A stretch of 64,000 bases of DNA. Source: Pyrenopolyporus hunteri (lineage: Eukaryota; Ascomycota; Sordariomycetes; Xylariales; Hypoxylaceae). Positions 12,083 to 24,600 of the stretch are shown here, in pieces. A program made the position numbers and the translations under genes. The stretch spans positions 1-64,000 of the forward strand of contig CADCXC010000011.1 of the NCBI GenBank assembly GCA_902806595.1. The letters run 5' to 3'. The number at the start of each line of letters is the position of its first letter. Position 1 is the first letter of the stretch. The notes under the pieces are model-generated. The model did no database searches. It saw nothing but the letters and a program-made list of their open reading frames with translations, and was not told the DNA's origin.

Positions 12083-13357
12083 TTAATAATAACCATTCAC
12101 TGGCGAGATTTCAAGTCCGACTCCAGAACCAACCTTGCATTTGAAGCCGGGTGCGATGGGTTGAGGACCTGTCAACTGTCCACCCGTACAGGTGGCGAAA
12201 TGCAAACCATCGTCAAGGCAGGTAAGGTGGCCCTCCGTACAAGTTCCGCAATTCGGCGTAGGTGGGATTGCAGTATTATCGGGCGTGCTAGTTGGCGTTG
12301 GTGCAGCAGGTGACGGCTGGGTCGGAATTGTGGTGAAAGTAGAGGACGAAGTTGTGCTCGAGGATGAGGTTGTACTCGAGGACGAAGCCGCGCTCGAAGG
12401 CGTAGGGACCGAGCTAGGTTGAGGAGACGGGCTCTCACCAGGACCATGAACTACATCTAGTTGGCCTTGTTTCGCCCGAGGGTTTCCATCACACGGCTGC
12501 TTAAACAGATTTGCGTCGCCTTCAGGGCGGTCCACGGAAGGACCTGGGTTCGGGAAGGCAATTGATAGCTGCTGTCTTAAAGCCTCCCCGGTTGTACATC
12601 CACCAGAGACCTCTCCCAGGTTGGCCATGAATAGCTCCGGAAAGTCTACCCTCTTGGAAAGCAGTGCTCGACGGTCCGAGCTTTCCATGCGCTTTGCCTT
12701 GGCCGGAGTGACGGTGATAGGCGCGCAGTTCTGATAGTATTCCGGTTGTCCACCGATTCGAGCAAGCCACTAGCTTGAGTTAGTAAATTTTTTCTTCAAA
12801 CACAATTGGGGAGTTTAGACGATATGAAACTGGGGAAGAATGAGAGAAAGGGGTCGGTGAAAAAAGATATTGGTAGGGTATATACTTACAGTCCATGAAA
12901 ATACGTAGTCGCCCGGTTCGATTCCTTCGGGTATTTTAAATGTGTATTTGTCTTGATTTGGGCCTTCGAGGTTTCCTTTTTGGTTGCGAGCCGGACATCC
13001 ACCTTCGATGGAGTGAATAACTTTCCATTTTGTGTCCTTCAATGAGAAGGTTTCCCATGAACCGTTACTGACTGGCTCTGACAAACTGAACTGGCAGGAT
13101 CCGCCTCCGTGTACCGCGCGGCCCAAAAACGAAGCTACCTGTTCTTCACCGATGGCCATGACAGTTGGAGCACCGTCCGGGTGTAATTTAGCTCCGGGTG
13201 GCATCTTGCACGGGAAATCTACGCCGGTTGATGAAATCGGGTTAGTTGGCCCATAGTCGACGAAGGGGAAAGGTTTTGGGTTCTCGAGGATAACATGAGC
13301 CGCAGAAAGCGGAACTAAGGCTATGGCGGCAGCCAAAGCTAATATGTTACAAGGCAT
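12083..13357 (-). CDS. Secreted AA11-type lytic polysaccharide monooxygenase with C-terminal Cys-rich module
   Basis: Copper-dependent oxidase expected to cleave chitin or a related polysaccharide outside the cell. Two exons on the minus strand, 13357-12890 and 12769-12083, are joined across a 120-nt intron (GTAAGT...GCTAG), giving 384 residues. The signal peptide (residues 1-20) ends in LSAA, leaving His21 as the mature N-terminus, as a histidine brace requires. The second brace histidine is probably His83 in RAVHGGGSCQ. AA11-like segments follow: VIHSIEGGCPA, then FSWTW joined by the splice to a segment ending YYQNCAPITV. Residues ~268-328 form a Ser/Thr/Pro linker. Residues ~329-378 form a small Cys-rich module (CGTCTEGHLTC ... 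FATC ... GFKC), which I think is an X278-like, possibly chitin-binding, appendage. The start at 13357 fits the signal peptide; the longer upstream frame is leader. Confidence 0.85.
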
Positions 13358-14833
13358 ATTGAAGTGATTGGAAGTGTCTTGTACTATACCTGTAGTGTTC
13401 CAAGCAACAAAGTCCAGCCGTATGTAGAAATGGGGATTGTCGTAGTTAAGTAGTTGCATATAACTCAAAAAAATAGAATAAAGATTTGCGAACAATTCAT
13501 TGTTGTCAAACTCTCTGGAGTTAATTTGTTTCTAAACTCTTTGCTGCATCGTATGCCTCGAAGGGATATACCCTAGGTACCTGTCTATGATAAAGAAACA
13601 CACAAATACAAGACTCGGTGTTCTGAACACCTCAAAACCATCATAGAACATCAATTTGTAGATAATTCAGCAGGATATTACCTTTTACGGTGGTTGTGTA
13701 GAGGGCTGATAACGGAAAGTCAGCATACTACATCGTCCGTTTCCTCCAAGTAATCTTCTATTCGTAAATCATCTTAGATTAAAACATCGTTCTCTGTTCA
13801 CATCTCGATCCGATACTACTGAAAACTTTATGGGCTGTATAAGTCGCAGGTATTTCAGTGTTGTTTTCATCCGGATTGTTATATGGTCGCTGTCACATAG
13901 CGTCCTACATCAAAGCTCTAGTTCCTGGGGATGAAATGATGACCATCACTTATATATATAGAGTGACACTCGAATAACTCACGTCCTAATCGTCATTTCG
14001 ATTGATTTGTCATTATTAGCGCTTTAATATGTTTCCACTCCTCAGGAGCTTTTATTATTACAACCCAAGGTTTATCCCATAGACATATGCCTGAAGCGCC
14101 CTGATGGCAAGCGTTATATCTAGGACTGTGATGGAAGCACCTAGCCATATTGTATACCTACCCAGGTACCAACGTAAAAGGTGTATATTGACTCCCATTC
14201 TTGGCTTTGCGATGATCCATAATATTTTAACTACCTAGATGCTAAACATATCCCCTAATAACCGGCCTCGTATTTATAGCTTTTTCAATTTAGATCCCCT
14301 CGAACCCGACACCAATAGTAAGCGGATATTAGAAAGGGGGGCGAGGGATCGGCAACGCCCAGTGTCTAACAGCGAAAAAAACTGGAATAAGTACCACCAT
14401 CACTTAATTTACCAAATTATTCATATTGCTAGCTCCTATACGGACTCATTTTTATGTTTAATTATTTATTACCTTAGGTAACTGGGTATTTGTTATCTCA
14501 GCGAACGTGGACGAACGTATAAAAGTTTACCCCTGATGTATAAACGTCTGAGCGGCACAAGCAACTACCTAGTCAGACTCAACATACGCTTAAGGCAAAA
14601 CAAATTGACATACCGGTACATCAATCCAATCTGTGCCCCTAACCTGCGTCCGCTCTCGGCAAATTAGTACTGTTTAGCGCACATATGGGCAGACGAAGTG
14701 GTAGTGTTCGGAATCAAGGGCAGCCTCTCGAGCTAGGATTTCTCTGATTAGGCGGTCGGAAGCGTAAATTGATGCTACCACTCTTTACCGATTAAACCCA
14801 TCGTATCCTAGTACTAACATCGTACTAGTAGTA
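13358..14833. other. Intergenic stretch, no gene recognised
   Basis: AT-leaning non-coding DNA between the LPMO promoter and the GMC relic. A short frame at 14239-14481 has no resemblance to known proteins. CCTAGGTACC-type motifs occur near 13571 and 14157. Confidence 0.55.
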
Positions 14834-16619
14834 ATGAACACTCAAGAGTTTTATGTTATCATCGTTGGAGGCAGAACGGCGGGGTGCGTGTTGGCTAATT
14901 GTTTATCAGAAACCCCAAATCTTCAAGTTCTTCACATGGAAGCCGGCGAAGACCTGAGCAGTGATCCCCGAACAATTTTACCGTCCGTGAGACCAAGTAT
15001 TCTGGCTTCTAATGCTAATTGTTGGCTCAATACAGTCGTCCAGGTATATATTAATTATTGTCGTAGTATAGGGCCACTATTTTCTCACGTATTTAAATTC
15101 TCATAGGAAGGCCTCAGGCATAGAACCCAGATAGCCCCTGCTGGTCACCTCTTTACAGGTTCTAGTGCCGTCAACGGGGTTCTTTTCTTCTTAAACTCTA
15201 AGTTGAACATCGATGCCTGGGCTAGTCTAGGCAACTCACATGTGAGTCTTATTAAGACCTACCTATGCCTCTCACCCTTTCTCTCCTCCGAATATAGGGA
15301 CCTTTGTTTCGTAAAACCGTTAAGGGGCAGGATTCCCGGACGCGCACCCAAGACAATTTGACACTTTACTCGGGGAATCAACTACTTACTTCTTAGAAGT
15401 GGGATGGGTCGAAATTTTTCCGAGTCCATGAAGCGCTTTAGCCTTGCCACTCCTGAAACTGAAGGTCGTAGTCTGCTCCGGGTCACTATTCCAGATGAAG
15501 GCAGCGAGCGACTGGCAACGCATTTGGAGGGAAACGCTAGCTAAGCTTGGTTTTCCGGTTTGCAGCTTGATGAGCCCTGAGACCATCAGTCTTGATAAGA
15601 GGAGGAGCTACTCAGCTAATGCATTTCTTAACGGTATCGTACAATCTGGGAACAACTTGGTCGTCTGGGCTGGGGTACAAGCTGAAAAGGTAGAATTCTC
15701 TGTCAGAAGGCATCACCGCCGCATCCTCTGTTCAATACCGGAGTGTCAGAGATGGGAAAACGAAGATAGTTCGAGCCCGGAGAGATTTCAGACGATCGAC
15801 CAACTTTTGCGCAAGGATCCTGATGCTACTACTACCGCGCGAAAAACCTACCCAGAAGGGATTGGTCCAGCATCGAGGGGCAGCATAAATATCTTACCGG
15901 AGCTACCACTACCGAATACGGTCGAGCTTAGAGAGATAGGAGACGACCCGATACCCTAATGCAAAGAAGGCTCCCATCTTTCTTTCGTCGGGGCTCAGGA
16001 GTCATTCGTAAGGCCCATCCTGATCTCGCGTACAGAGTCATCTGCCTTCTATATGTCTTGTCCGGGATTTGTCTGCTTTGGCGAAGACGGTTCGCCTGTT
16101 CCTCCACTCCGGGGACTGATAAATACTTCGACGTCATCCCGGTGCTTGCTTAGCCTCTCTCCCGTAGGTCAGTACATATCACTTCGCCATCCACGCCTAT
16201 TTCTTCGTCGAGGGTCTCTAAATCCCAATCATTTCTATCATCCACTGGATATAGAAATCCTTGCCCGGTATGTTCAACTTATGGAAACTATCGCAATGAC
16301 AGGACTTCTCTCTAGTCACCTCAAGCCCGAAGGGAAATGCAGCCCAGATATGCCCGCATCCGGCAGCTTCTCCGATCACCTAAATGTCGAGGAATATCTG
16401 TGCGAGAGGGCTAAAGGAGCCCACCATTGGATGGGAACTTGCGCTATGATGCCGCTGGAACTCGGGGGCGTTGTCGACTCGGAATTGAAGGTATATGGTC
16501 GTACCAAGCTCCGTGTTTGCGATGCGAGCATTATACTAATTGTTGCACAGCCGAATCCCCAACGGGTCGTATATGGAATTCCTGAACACGCAGCCCAAAT
16601 CATAAAGTTCACCGTATAA
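14834..16619 (+). pseudogene. Broken GMC oxidoreductase (glucose-methanol-choline family)
   Basis: The order of GMC landmarks is kept, but they are scattered over all three frames. N-terminal FAD fold: YVIIVGGRTAGCVLANCLSE, with Arg in place of a glycine of the GGGTAG motif. Then LHMEAGED; a possible intron near 15043-15105; IAPAGHLFTGSSAVNGVLFF; and IDAWASLGN. A shifted frame carries LAKLGFPVCS and KRRSYSANAFLNGIVQSGNNLVV. Around 15720-15780 another frame reads RDGKTKIVRARRDF, where the family has a 'VKARREVILAAG'-like stretch. The C-terminus is GAHHWMGTCAMMPLELGGVVD then YGRTKLRVCDASI. At least four frame changes and in-frame stops (for example near 15358 and 15957) mean no full-length protein can be made. 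Composition is normal, so decay was by indels more than RIP. It may have been an aryl-alcohol or sugar oxidase; which cannot be told. Confidence 0.85.
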
Positions 16620-17299
16620 TAGCAGTGAAACAGGGCTTATTGACCCTACGGGTTATCCGCCCCTTTAGATCTTAGAAGGCTTACCACCTCAGCTCTTCTA
16701 ATTATAATCCGACGAGTATTATAGGAGCATCAAGGTTCCGCGCATTCTCGGCATGATTACCGAGCTACCGCTATCTCCCGGCCAATCTCTTCGTTCAGTG
16801 GTTGGCCATGGCGCGCAGTTATTAGGGGCCCATCTCAATGCAGGAACAGCGACCATCAGCTTAATTGGCAATCAATATGGAACTCGGTAGCACCCGTAAT
16901 CAACCATGGCAACGCCATTCTTAGACGCGTAAGGTGGTGTTGGAATTATAACTCGTACCAATTCAGCCTTTTTTCCCGCCGGGGACTAGGCTCGATATTG
17001 ACACTACACCAAATCATTCCGCCGGGATCCCGGGCCATCTTCCCCAGATCGCCAGATATAAGCCGGTACTTCATGTTCCACGTGTCGGAATAGGTATTAA
17101 ATAACTTGGCATGCGGAGGAGACTTGATATGGGGAATTGGGGTACGCGAATTCCCTCTATTCGCCCACGATGTTGAATCTAGGAGGGATTATATATATCG
17201 GGATATGAGTTGCTCTCGGGAGGGGGTTGCGTGCTTGTGACATCCGCGGTCTTTGCTTCGAAACCACTCGACTGAGAAATCTGGAAGACGTCAAACGCC
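16620..17299 (+). promoter_or_regulatory. Upstream region of the GH7 gene
   Basis: Non-coding DNA between the GMC relic and the GH7 start. A TATA-like stretch (ATTATATATAT) lies near 17189, about 110 bp before the start codon. One GCGGAG at 17113-17118 fits the CreA/CRE1 carbon-repressor consensus SYGGRG. A single such hexamer is weak evidence. Confidence 0.35.
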
Positions 17300-18745
17300 A
17301 TGGCCACTAATAAGCTTGCCCTCGGCCTTGCAGTTCTGGGTCTTACCACCGCCCAGAAGCCCGGTGCTACTCCTGATGTCCATCCCCAGTTGAAAACTTA
17401 CAGGTGCACCGTGGTCGACGGCTGCAAGGAGGCGACTAATTACCTCGTCCTCGACTCCTCCGCACATTGGGTTCACCAGGTCAATAACAATGCTGCTGGT
17501 TGTGGTAGCTGGGGCAGCGGGCCAGACCCCACGGCTTGCCCTACCAAAGAGGACTGCGCCAAAAATTGCGTGAGTAAGTAATAACGCGCTTCTTTTTTTA
17601 CTTGGCTGTTGTCTTTCTCGGATCCTTCAGTCCTATATTATGTTATCGTTGATGAGTTCGGATAATTAACGTGGACGTCTACAGTGGAGGGCCAACCGGA
17701 CTACAGCAGCATCGGCGTGAAGACCGATGGAGCCTCGTTGAACATGCAACTAATCGTTGGCGAAAACGTCGTCTCTCCCCGTATCTACCTCTTGGACGAA
17801 TCGGAAGAGAAATATGAGTTATTGAAACTTACCGGTGCAGAGATCGCCTTTGACGTCGAAGCGAGCCATCTCCCCTGTGGCATGAACAGCGCTCTTTACC
17901 TATCTGAAATGTTGGCGGATGGAGGTAAGAGTGAATTAAACCCCGGCGGAGCTGCCTGGGGAACTGGATACTGCGATGCTCAGTGCTACGTTACTCCTTT
18001 CATCAACGGCGAGGTAAGTGGCTACAATATTAATCCCGTTTCTATAGTTAATGTTAGTCTTGTCTGACTCTTGCATTAGGGCAACGTTGATGAGAAAGGC
18101 GCGTGCTGCAACGAGATGGATATCTGGGAAGCCAACTCCCGCGCCAACCAAATCGCACCGCATCCTTGCAACCAGACAGGGCCGTACCTCTGCACGGGAG
18201 ATGAGTGCCAATTTGATGGTGTCTGTGATAAGAATGGCTGCGGTTGGAACCCATACCGTCTTAACCAACAGAACTACTACGGGAGGGGTTCCAACTTTAC
18301 GGTGGACACGACCAAGCCATTCACGGTCGTTACTCAGTTCCCGGCCGACGAAAACGGAAAGTTAAAGGAGATCCACCGAATCTATGTGCAAAACGACAAG
18401 GTAATTAAGGCTGAAGTCGTGAAGAAGGAGGGCGTGCCGGAGGTTGCTTTCACGAACGACGAGTTCTGCGCGGCGACGGGCGCCGCTAGGTTCACTGACC
18501 TAGGTGCCCACGAAGCAATGGGTGATGCCCTAACTCGAGGAATGGTATTGGCCCTTAGCATCTGGTGGGACGAGGGAGGCAACATGTCCTGGCTGGATGG
18601 TGCCAAGGATGGAGCCGGCCCCTGCAACGCCACAGAGGGAAACCCTTCAAACATCCGAAAGATCGAGCCACATCCAGAGGTAACTTTCAGCAATCTCAAG
18701 TGGGGAGAGATCGGATCGACGTATCCCGCAGTTCAGCTACAGTAA
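17300..18745 (+). CDS. Secreted GH7 endoglucanase (EG-type), no CBM1
   Basis: Endo-beta-1,4-glucanase of family GH7 acting on cellulose outside the cell. Exons are 17300-17569, about 17690-18013, and 18080-18745, giving about 419 residues. The signal peptide ends TTA before QKPG. The catalytic segment is CCNEMDIWEANSRA with E-x-D-x-x-E; the Arg-Ala after it, together with LALSIWWDEGGNMSWLD and TEGNPSNI, indicates the endoglucanase rather than cellobiohydrolase subgroup. The chain ends just after the usual WGEIGSTY, so there is no linker or cellulose-binding module. Intron 2 (66 nt, GTAAGT...TTAG) is clean. Intron 1 is not: joining GTGAGT (17570) to the obvious CAG at 17684 shifts the frame by one base, while the AG at 17689 keeps frame but drops an expected V-E after the Cys. 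The gene therefore uses an odd acceptor or has lost one base at the donor. The AT-rich block begins 275 bp downstream. Confidence 0.88.
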
Positions 18746-19020
18746 AGGAGCGTTATAGACTTGCTAAGCATCATAGATATCATATTTTCACTTGTTATTA
18801 TTGTAGCCGATAAGAAGGGGTACGTGATGTCAACTCCGAACACCCTTATTCTGTTCCATCGTCGTCCAACCACTGGAATAGTCCGATGCTCCGATATTGG
18901 ATCGAACCGAGGCCATCACGAAAAAAGCCACAACCTGTGATGTCGACTGTTTGGGGTATAGATCGAAGTAACATGTTGTAAGACGATAACTCGGCCATAT
19001 CCGCGTAATATTAAGCAGAC

Positions 19021-19110
19021 CGCCACGCTGGACCATAAGCAATTTTTCCGCCAAACCATTAATTTAAAGAATTTCCAGATGTTAAACCTACTTTTTAACT
19101 GTAGTTACGT
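19021..19110 (+). repeat. Left boundary inverted repeat of the AT block
   Basis: About 90 bp matching the reverse complement of 48,395-48,485 at roughly 80% by eye, sharing the cores CCGCCAAACC, TTTCCAGATGTTAAAC and GTAGTTACGT. The outer part has normal composition and the inner part passes directly into the AT-rich block. It is either the terminal inverted repeat of one very large element or the end of one member of a repeat family present at both edges. Confidence 0.75.
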
Positions 19111-19159
19111 AATATTTTAGAAATTATAAGATATTATTTATTTTTTTATAATCGATACG

Positions 19160-19320
19160 AAATAACTTTATTAATTAAAATTAAATTATATTAATATTAT
19201 AAATAATAAAAAAAAAAAGATTAAAATATAATTTTTTAAATCGTATTTTTATATAAATTTATCGACGTCGAAATTATAATTATTTAATAAAATTAAATTA
19301 TTATATTAAATTATAATAAT
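19160..19320 (-). repeat. Inverted-repeat element, copy 1 (reverse, partial)
   Basis: Contains the reverse complement of the family core (poly-T then TATAATATTAATAAAATTTAA) followed by the right arm ending ATTATTTAATAAAATTAAAT. The copy is shortened and RIP-degraded. Confidence 0.45.
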
Positions 19321-19384
19321 AATTATAAGTTTATAATATATAATAATTATTATTTATTATAATAAAAATTATAATTAATAAATT

Positions 19385-19560
19385 TATTATTATTCGATGT
19401 AATAATTTAATTTTATTAAATTATCGATTTTATCGTTTAAATATATATATAAAACCGTAAGTTTTTTAACGGCGTTTTAATTTTTTTTTTTTTTTTTTTA
19501 TAATATTAACGAAATTATATTTTAATTTTTAATATTACGTATTATATTAAAATTTAATAT
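19385..19560 (+). repeat. Inverted-repeat element, copy 2 (forward, partial)
   Basis: Left arm with TTTTATTAAATTATCGATTT and a TATATATAAAACCGTAAG segment, followed by a poly-T run and the TAATATTAACGAAATTATA core, as in the copy at 47,617. The right arm is not recognisable. Confidence 0.4.
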
Positions 19561-21620
19561 TATTAATTATAATATATAAAATAATTATTTAATTAATATA
19601 TTTAAAAAATATAATAAATAATTAAATAAAAAAACGTTATAAATTTATATTAAATTTAATAATTAAAAATCTACTTTTAAATAAATATAATAATAAATAA
19701 TATATATAATTAAAATATTTTATTAAAAAATATAATAAATAAATATTAATTATATATTTATTAAATAATTTAATTTATTAAATAATTTAATTTATTAAAT
19801 ATAATAAAAAAAATATAATAAATAAATTTATAATTATTTTTTTACGTAATTATTTTTTTAAAAAAATATTAAAATATAATAATCGAAAGTATTATATTTA
19901 AAATAATATATATAATTATAAGTTTATAATATTATATATATAATAATAATTTATTATTATAATAAAAAGTTTTAATTATATATATATTATTATTAAAATT
20001 ATATAATTATATAATTTCGTATTAAAAATTTATCGTAATAATAATAACGATAAATATATTTTTATTAAATACTTCGTTATTTTATATAACGAAAATTTAA
20101 AATATATATTTTTAAAATATATATAAATATCGATTAATACGAAGTTAATTATTTTAAAACTTTTATATAAATATAAATTAATTAATATATTTTTTCGTAA
20201 TTTTTTTATCGTACGATTATATAATATTTTTACGATTATATATCGATAATTTTTTATTTATTTAATAAATTATTATAAATTATATTTAAAAGTAATTTTT
20301 TAATTATTAAATTTAATATATTTTTTTTATATATTTAATAAAATAAATTATTTAATATATATAATTAATGTTTATTTATTATATTTTTTAATAATTTATA
20401 TATTAATATTTAACGTATAAAATAGTTAATATTTATAAAATTCGTATTAAAAATTTATTACGGTTCGATGCGGTAAGTTTAACTTTATTAAATAACCGAC
20501 ATCGAAGTTTCGATCGAATATATCGTCGAAATTTAAATATAAAATTACGATTTTTCGAACCGTAATTTAATTTTTTTTTTTTTATAATATTAATAAAATT
20601 TAATTTTTAATTTTTAATATTACGCGTCGTATTAAAATCTCTTAATTAAAAAAATAATATAATATTTAAATTAACTTTTAAATTTAATATTATAATTATT
20701 AAATTAATAAAAAATTATTAATTAATAATTAAATAAATATTATATAATTATATAACGAAAAATAATAAAAAAAATAAATTAATTAAGTTTTATAAATATA
20801 AAAAATACGATTAAATTAATTTTATATTAATCGTAAATATATTTTTATTTAAAATTTATATTTTAATTATTTATTATATAAAATAATAAAATATATAATA
20901 AAAATATATTTATCGTTATTATCGTTATAATAAATACGTTAATACGAAGTTATATTATTATAATAATAATAATTTATTACTATATATAATATTATAAGTT
21001 TATAATTATATATATTATTTTAAATATAATATTTTCGATTATTATATTTTAATATTTTTTTAAAAAAATAATTTTATAAAAAAATAATTATAAATTTATT
21101 TATTATATTTACTTTTATATAATATTTAACGATTCGAAATTAAAATTATATATTTATTTAAATGTTATAATAATAATTTATTATTATAATATAATATTAT
21201 AGGTTTATAATTATATTAAGCGATAAAAAGTTATTAGTAAATAAATCGAAAAAAAATATTATACGATCGTACGATAAAAAAGTTACGAAAAGTATATTAA
21301 TTAATTTATTTTATTTATAAAAGTTATAAAATAATTAATTTCGTATTAATTATTATTTATATATATTTTTAAAATATGTATTTTAAGTTTTTATTACGTA
21401 AAATAACGAGATATTTAATAAAAATATATTTATTATTATTATCGTTATAATAAATTTTTTAATACGAAGTTATATAATTATAAGTTATATATATTAACTT
21501 AAATATAATGTTTTCGATTATTATATTTTAATATTTTTTTAATAAAAAAATGATTTTTTAAATTAATAATTATAAATTATTTTATTATAAAAATTATATA
21601 ATTCGTATTTAAAATTATTA
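19560..21620. repeat. Nest of inverted repeats at the left edge of the AT block
   Basis: The sequence around 19,650-20,040 reappears in reverse complement at about 20,260-20,410 and 20,870-21,110. The sequence around 20,040-20,220 (CGATAAATATATTTTTATTAAATA onward) reappears in reverse complement at about 21,240-21,440, and in direct orientation at about 28,140 and 48,010. The arrangement looks like head-to-head insertions of one repeat family. Boundaries are approximate because the sequence is so AT rich. Confidence 0.5.
20455..20645 (+). repeat. Inverted-repeat element, copy 3 (forward)
   Basis: Left arm with AACTTTATTAAATAACCGACATCGAAGTTTCGATCGAA, AAAATTACGATTTTTCGAACCGTAATTTAA-like segments, then poly-T and the TATAATATTAATAAAATTTAA core ending in ATATTACGCGTCG. 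This copy retains the most GC of the family. Confidence 0.45.
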
Positions 21621-24600
21621 AATTTTAAATATTATAAATAACGAAAAAATATTTATAACGAATATAAAAAAACATTATTTAAATTTAAATTTAATAATAA
21701 ATAAATATTTAATTAAAAAAATAAAAAAATATTAAATAATATAAATATTTATATCGAATTAATTCGTATACGAGTCCTTTTAAAACGCGATATTTCGTTT
21801 AATAGTTTTTATTTTTTCCTTAATTTTTTATATATAATTATAATATTATTTTATATTATTATAAAATATTTTATTAAATATTAATTTCGATTTTTTACTT
21901 ATATTTTAATAATTTTTTAAATAATTTTTAAGTAAAATATATTTTTTTTCGTATAATCGCATAAAATTTTATATTTTTAACGGGTATTTCGTTAATTATT
22001 TATTATAAATAGTTTATATTTTTAATGTAAAAAAATTATCGAAATTATAATAAATTAACGATTTTTTTAACGTATAAATTAACCGTTATAATTCGAAATT
22101 ATATATTAAATTTTATTTATAATTTTTTATTATAAAATTCGAAAAATTAAATATATTTAATTATATCGAATTAATATAATTAATTATAATATTTTTATAT
22201 TGTAGTTAAAATTTAATTCGATGTTAATTTTATTTTATAATAAAATCGACGATTTTTTATCGTATTATATTTTTATAAAAGAAATATATTATTATTTAAT
22301 CGAAAACTTTATTTTTATTAAAATTGTTTAAATTTTTTAACCTTTAAAAAAAACTTTAATATTATTAATTAATATTTAATAATTTTTCGATAATAAATAT
22401 TTATAATTCAACGTATAATAATAATTAAAAATAATTATAATTATTATTATTCGATTTTATTATTAATTTTATTAATATCGTATTTATACGAATTTAAAAA
22501 ACGATTTTTTTACGTTTATTAAATTTTTATACTATTAAAATTTACGATAATAATCGATAACTTTATATATATCGTAAATTAATATTATATTTAAATTAAA
22601 AAAAATGTTTTTATTTTATAATTCGTTTTAATAAATTATAACCGAAATTTTAATTTAATAACCGTTTAAAAAAATTAATATAATACGTTTATAAAAAAAT
22701 AATTTAATTTATTAACGTTATATTATAAAATTTTTTAAAAGTATATATCGATAATTACGTAAATTTCGAACTTAATAAAATATAATTTATAATAACCGTT
22801 TATATATTATATATAATTAAATCTCGAAATTTTAAATTACGTTTTTTTTATCGTATTTTATAATTTAAATTCGATACGTTATCGTATAATTTAAAAATAA
22901 TATAAACGATATACGTTTTATATTATTTTTTATAATATAAAAATTTATAAAATTTTTTTAATATATTTTTATAATAAATTTCGTCCTATATATTTAAAAA
23001 TATTTAAAATTTACATATATTCGCTAAAAATTTTTTTAATTAAATCGTTATATCGTATCGTTCGTTCGGATTATTTATTCGTTTTTTTATATTATTTTTT
23101 ATTTAAATTCGAATAAAAAAAACTTACGTTAATTTTATTTTTTATAAATATTATAATTAATCTAAAATTTCGATATTTTAAAGTTTCGTAAAGTAAAATA
23201 AATATCGTATAAAATTTATAAATTCGAAAATATAAAAAATTAATTTATGTCGAGTTATTTTTTATTTTTTTAACTTACGTTTTAAAATTCGATAAATTAA
23301 TTTAACTTTAAATCGTTTTATTTTTAAATATTCAATAATTAAATTATAAAATAATTTAATTTAAAAAAATTAATAAATTCCGTTTTAAATAATATCGATA
23401 TTATATTTATTTTTATAAAAACTTTATATTTTTAAATAACGTTATAAAAATCGTAAATTCGTTTCGACGTTATATTTATTTCGTAATTATCGAATAATAT
23501 CGTATTAAAAAATTTTATTTTTTAAATATTATTAATTAATTAATTTTTTATAAAACTTTAAATTTATTAAATTTCGTAATATAATAATTAAATTTATTAA
23601 AATTATTTTTAATTAATTTATAAATTAAAAATCGATTTTTTATAATTTTTTTTTATATATATAAAATATACATTTAATTTATTTATTATTTTAACTTTTT
23701 TAAAATTTAATTATTTTTCATTTTTAAATCGTATTTATTTATTTATAGTTATAAATAACGACCGTTTAATTACGTTATTATTTACTCTTTATTATTTTTT
23801 TTATCGAAGTTTTTCGCATTCGATACCGTCGATATAAATTTTAAAAAAAAAGTAATTTTAAATAAATTTAAAAAAAAACGGTTAAATACGTACGATTAAT
23901 TATAATTAAATTAATTCGTAATTCGATAATTTTAATATTATAACCTTAACATTTTATTAATAAAATTCGTTAATTATAAAAAAAAACGAATACGTTTATA
24001 AAATATACGAAATATTTATTATAATAAATTAACGAAAATAACTTCGAAATTTATTTAAATCGTTTCGATTAATTTTTAAATTACGTTAAATAATTTTTTA
24101 CGAAGTTTTTATTTAATATTAATATTTTAATTTATTTTTTTTAAAGTATTAATTTATAAATCGAATAATTCGATTAAATTAATCGGTTTTATTTTTTTTT
24201 TCGAAACTTAAAAAAAATAATTACTACCTTTTATTATTTTATTACCTTTATACGTAACTTTCTTATAATTATATACGATACATTTATTATATATTTAAAA
24301 AATAATAAAATATATATAAAATATTTTTACCGGTCGTTCGTTAATAAAAAAAACTCGTTTTATAATATTTTAATTAATAAAAATCGTCGATTAAAAATAA
24401 AACGTTTTAATAAATTATTTCGAATATTTATTAAAAATTATAACTTTTAATTATTTTTTCGATTATAATCGAAAATTTATATTATTATAAATAAACGAAT
24501 AAACGTTTATAATTCGAAAAAACGTTATTAAATAATTATCGAAAAAACGTTAATTAAAACGTTAAATAAAACGTTAAAAAAAATCCCTAATAACGATAAA

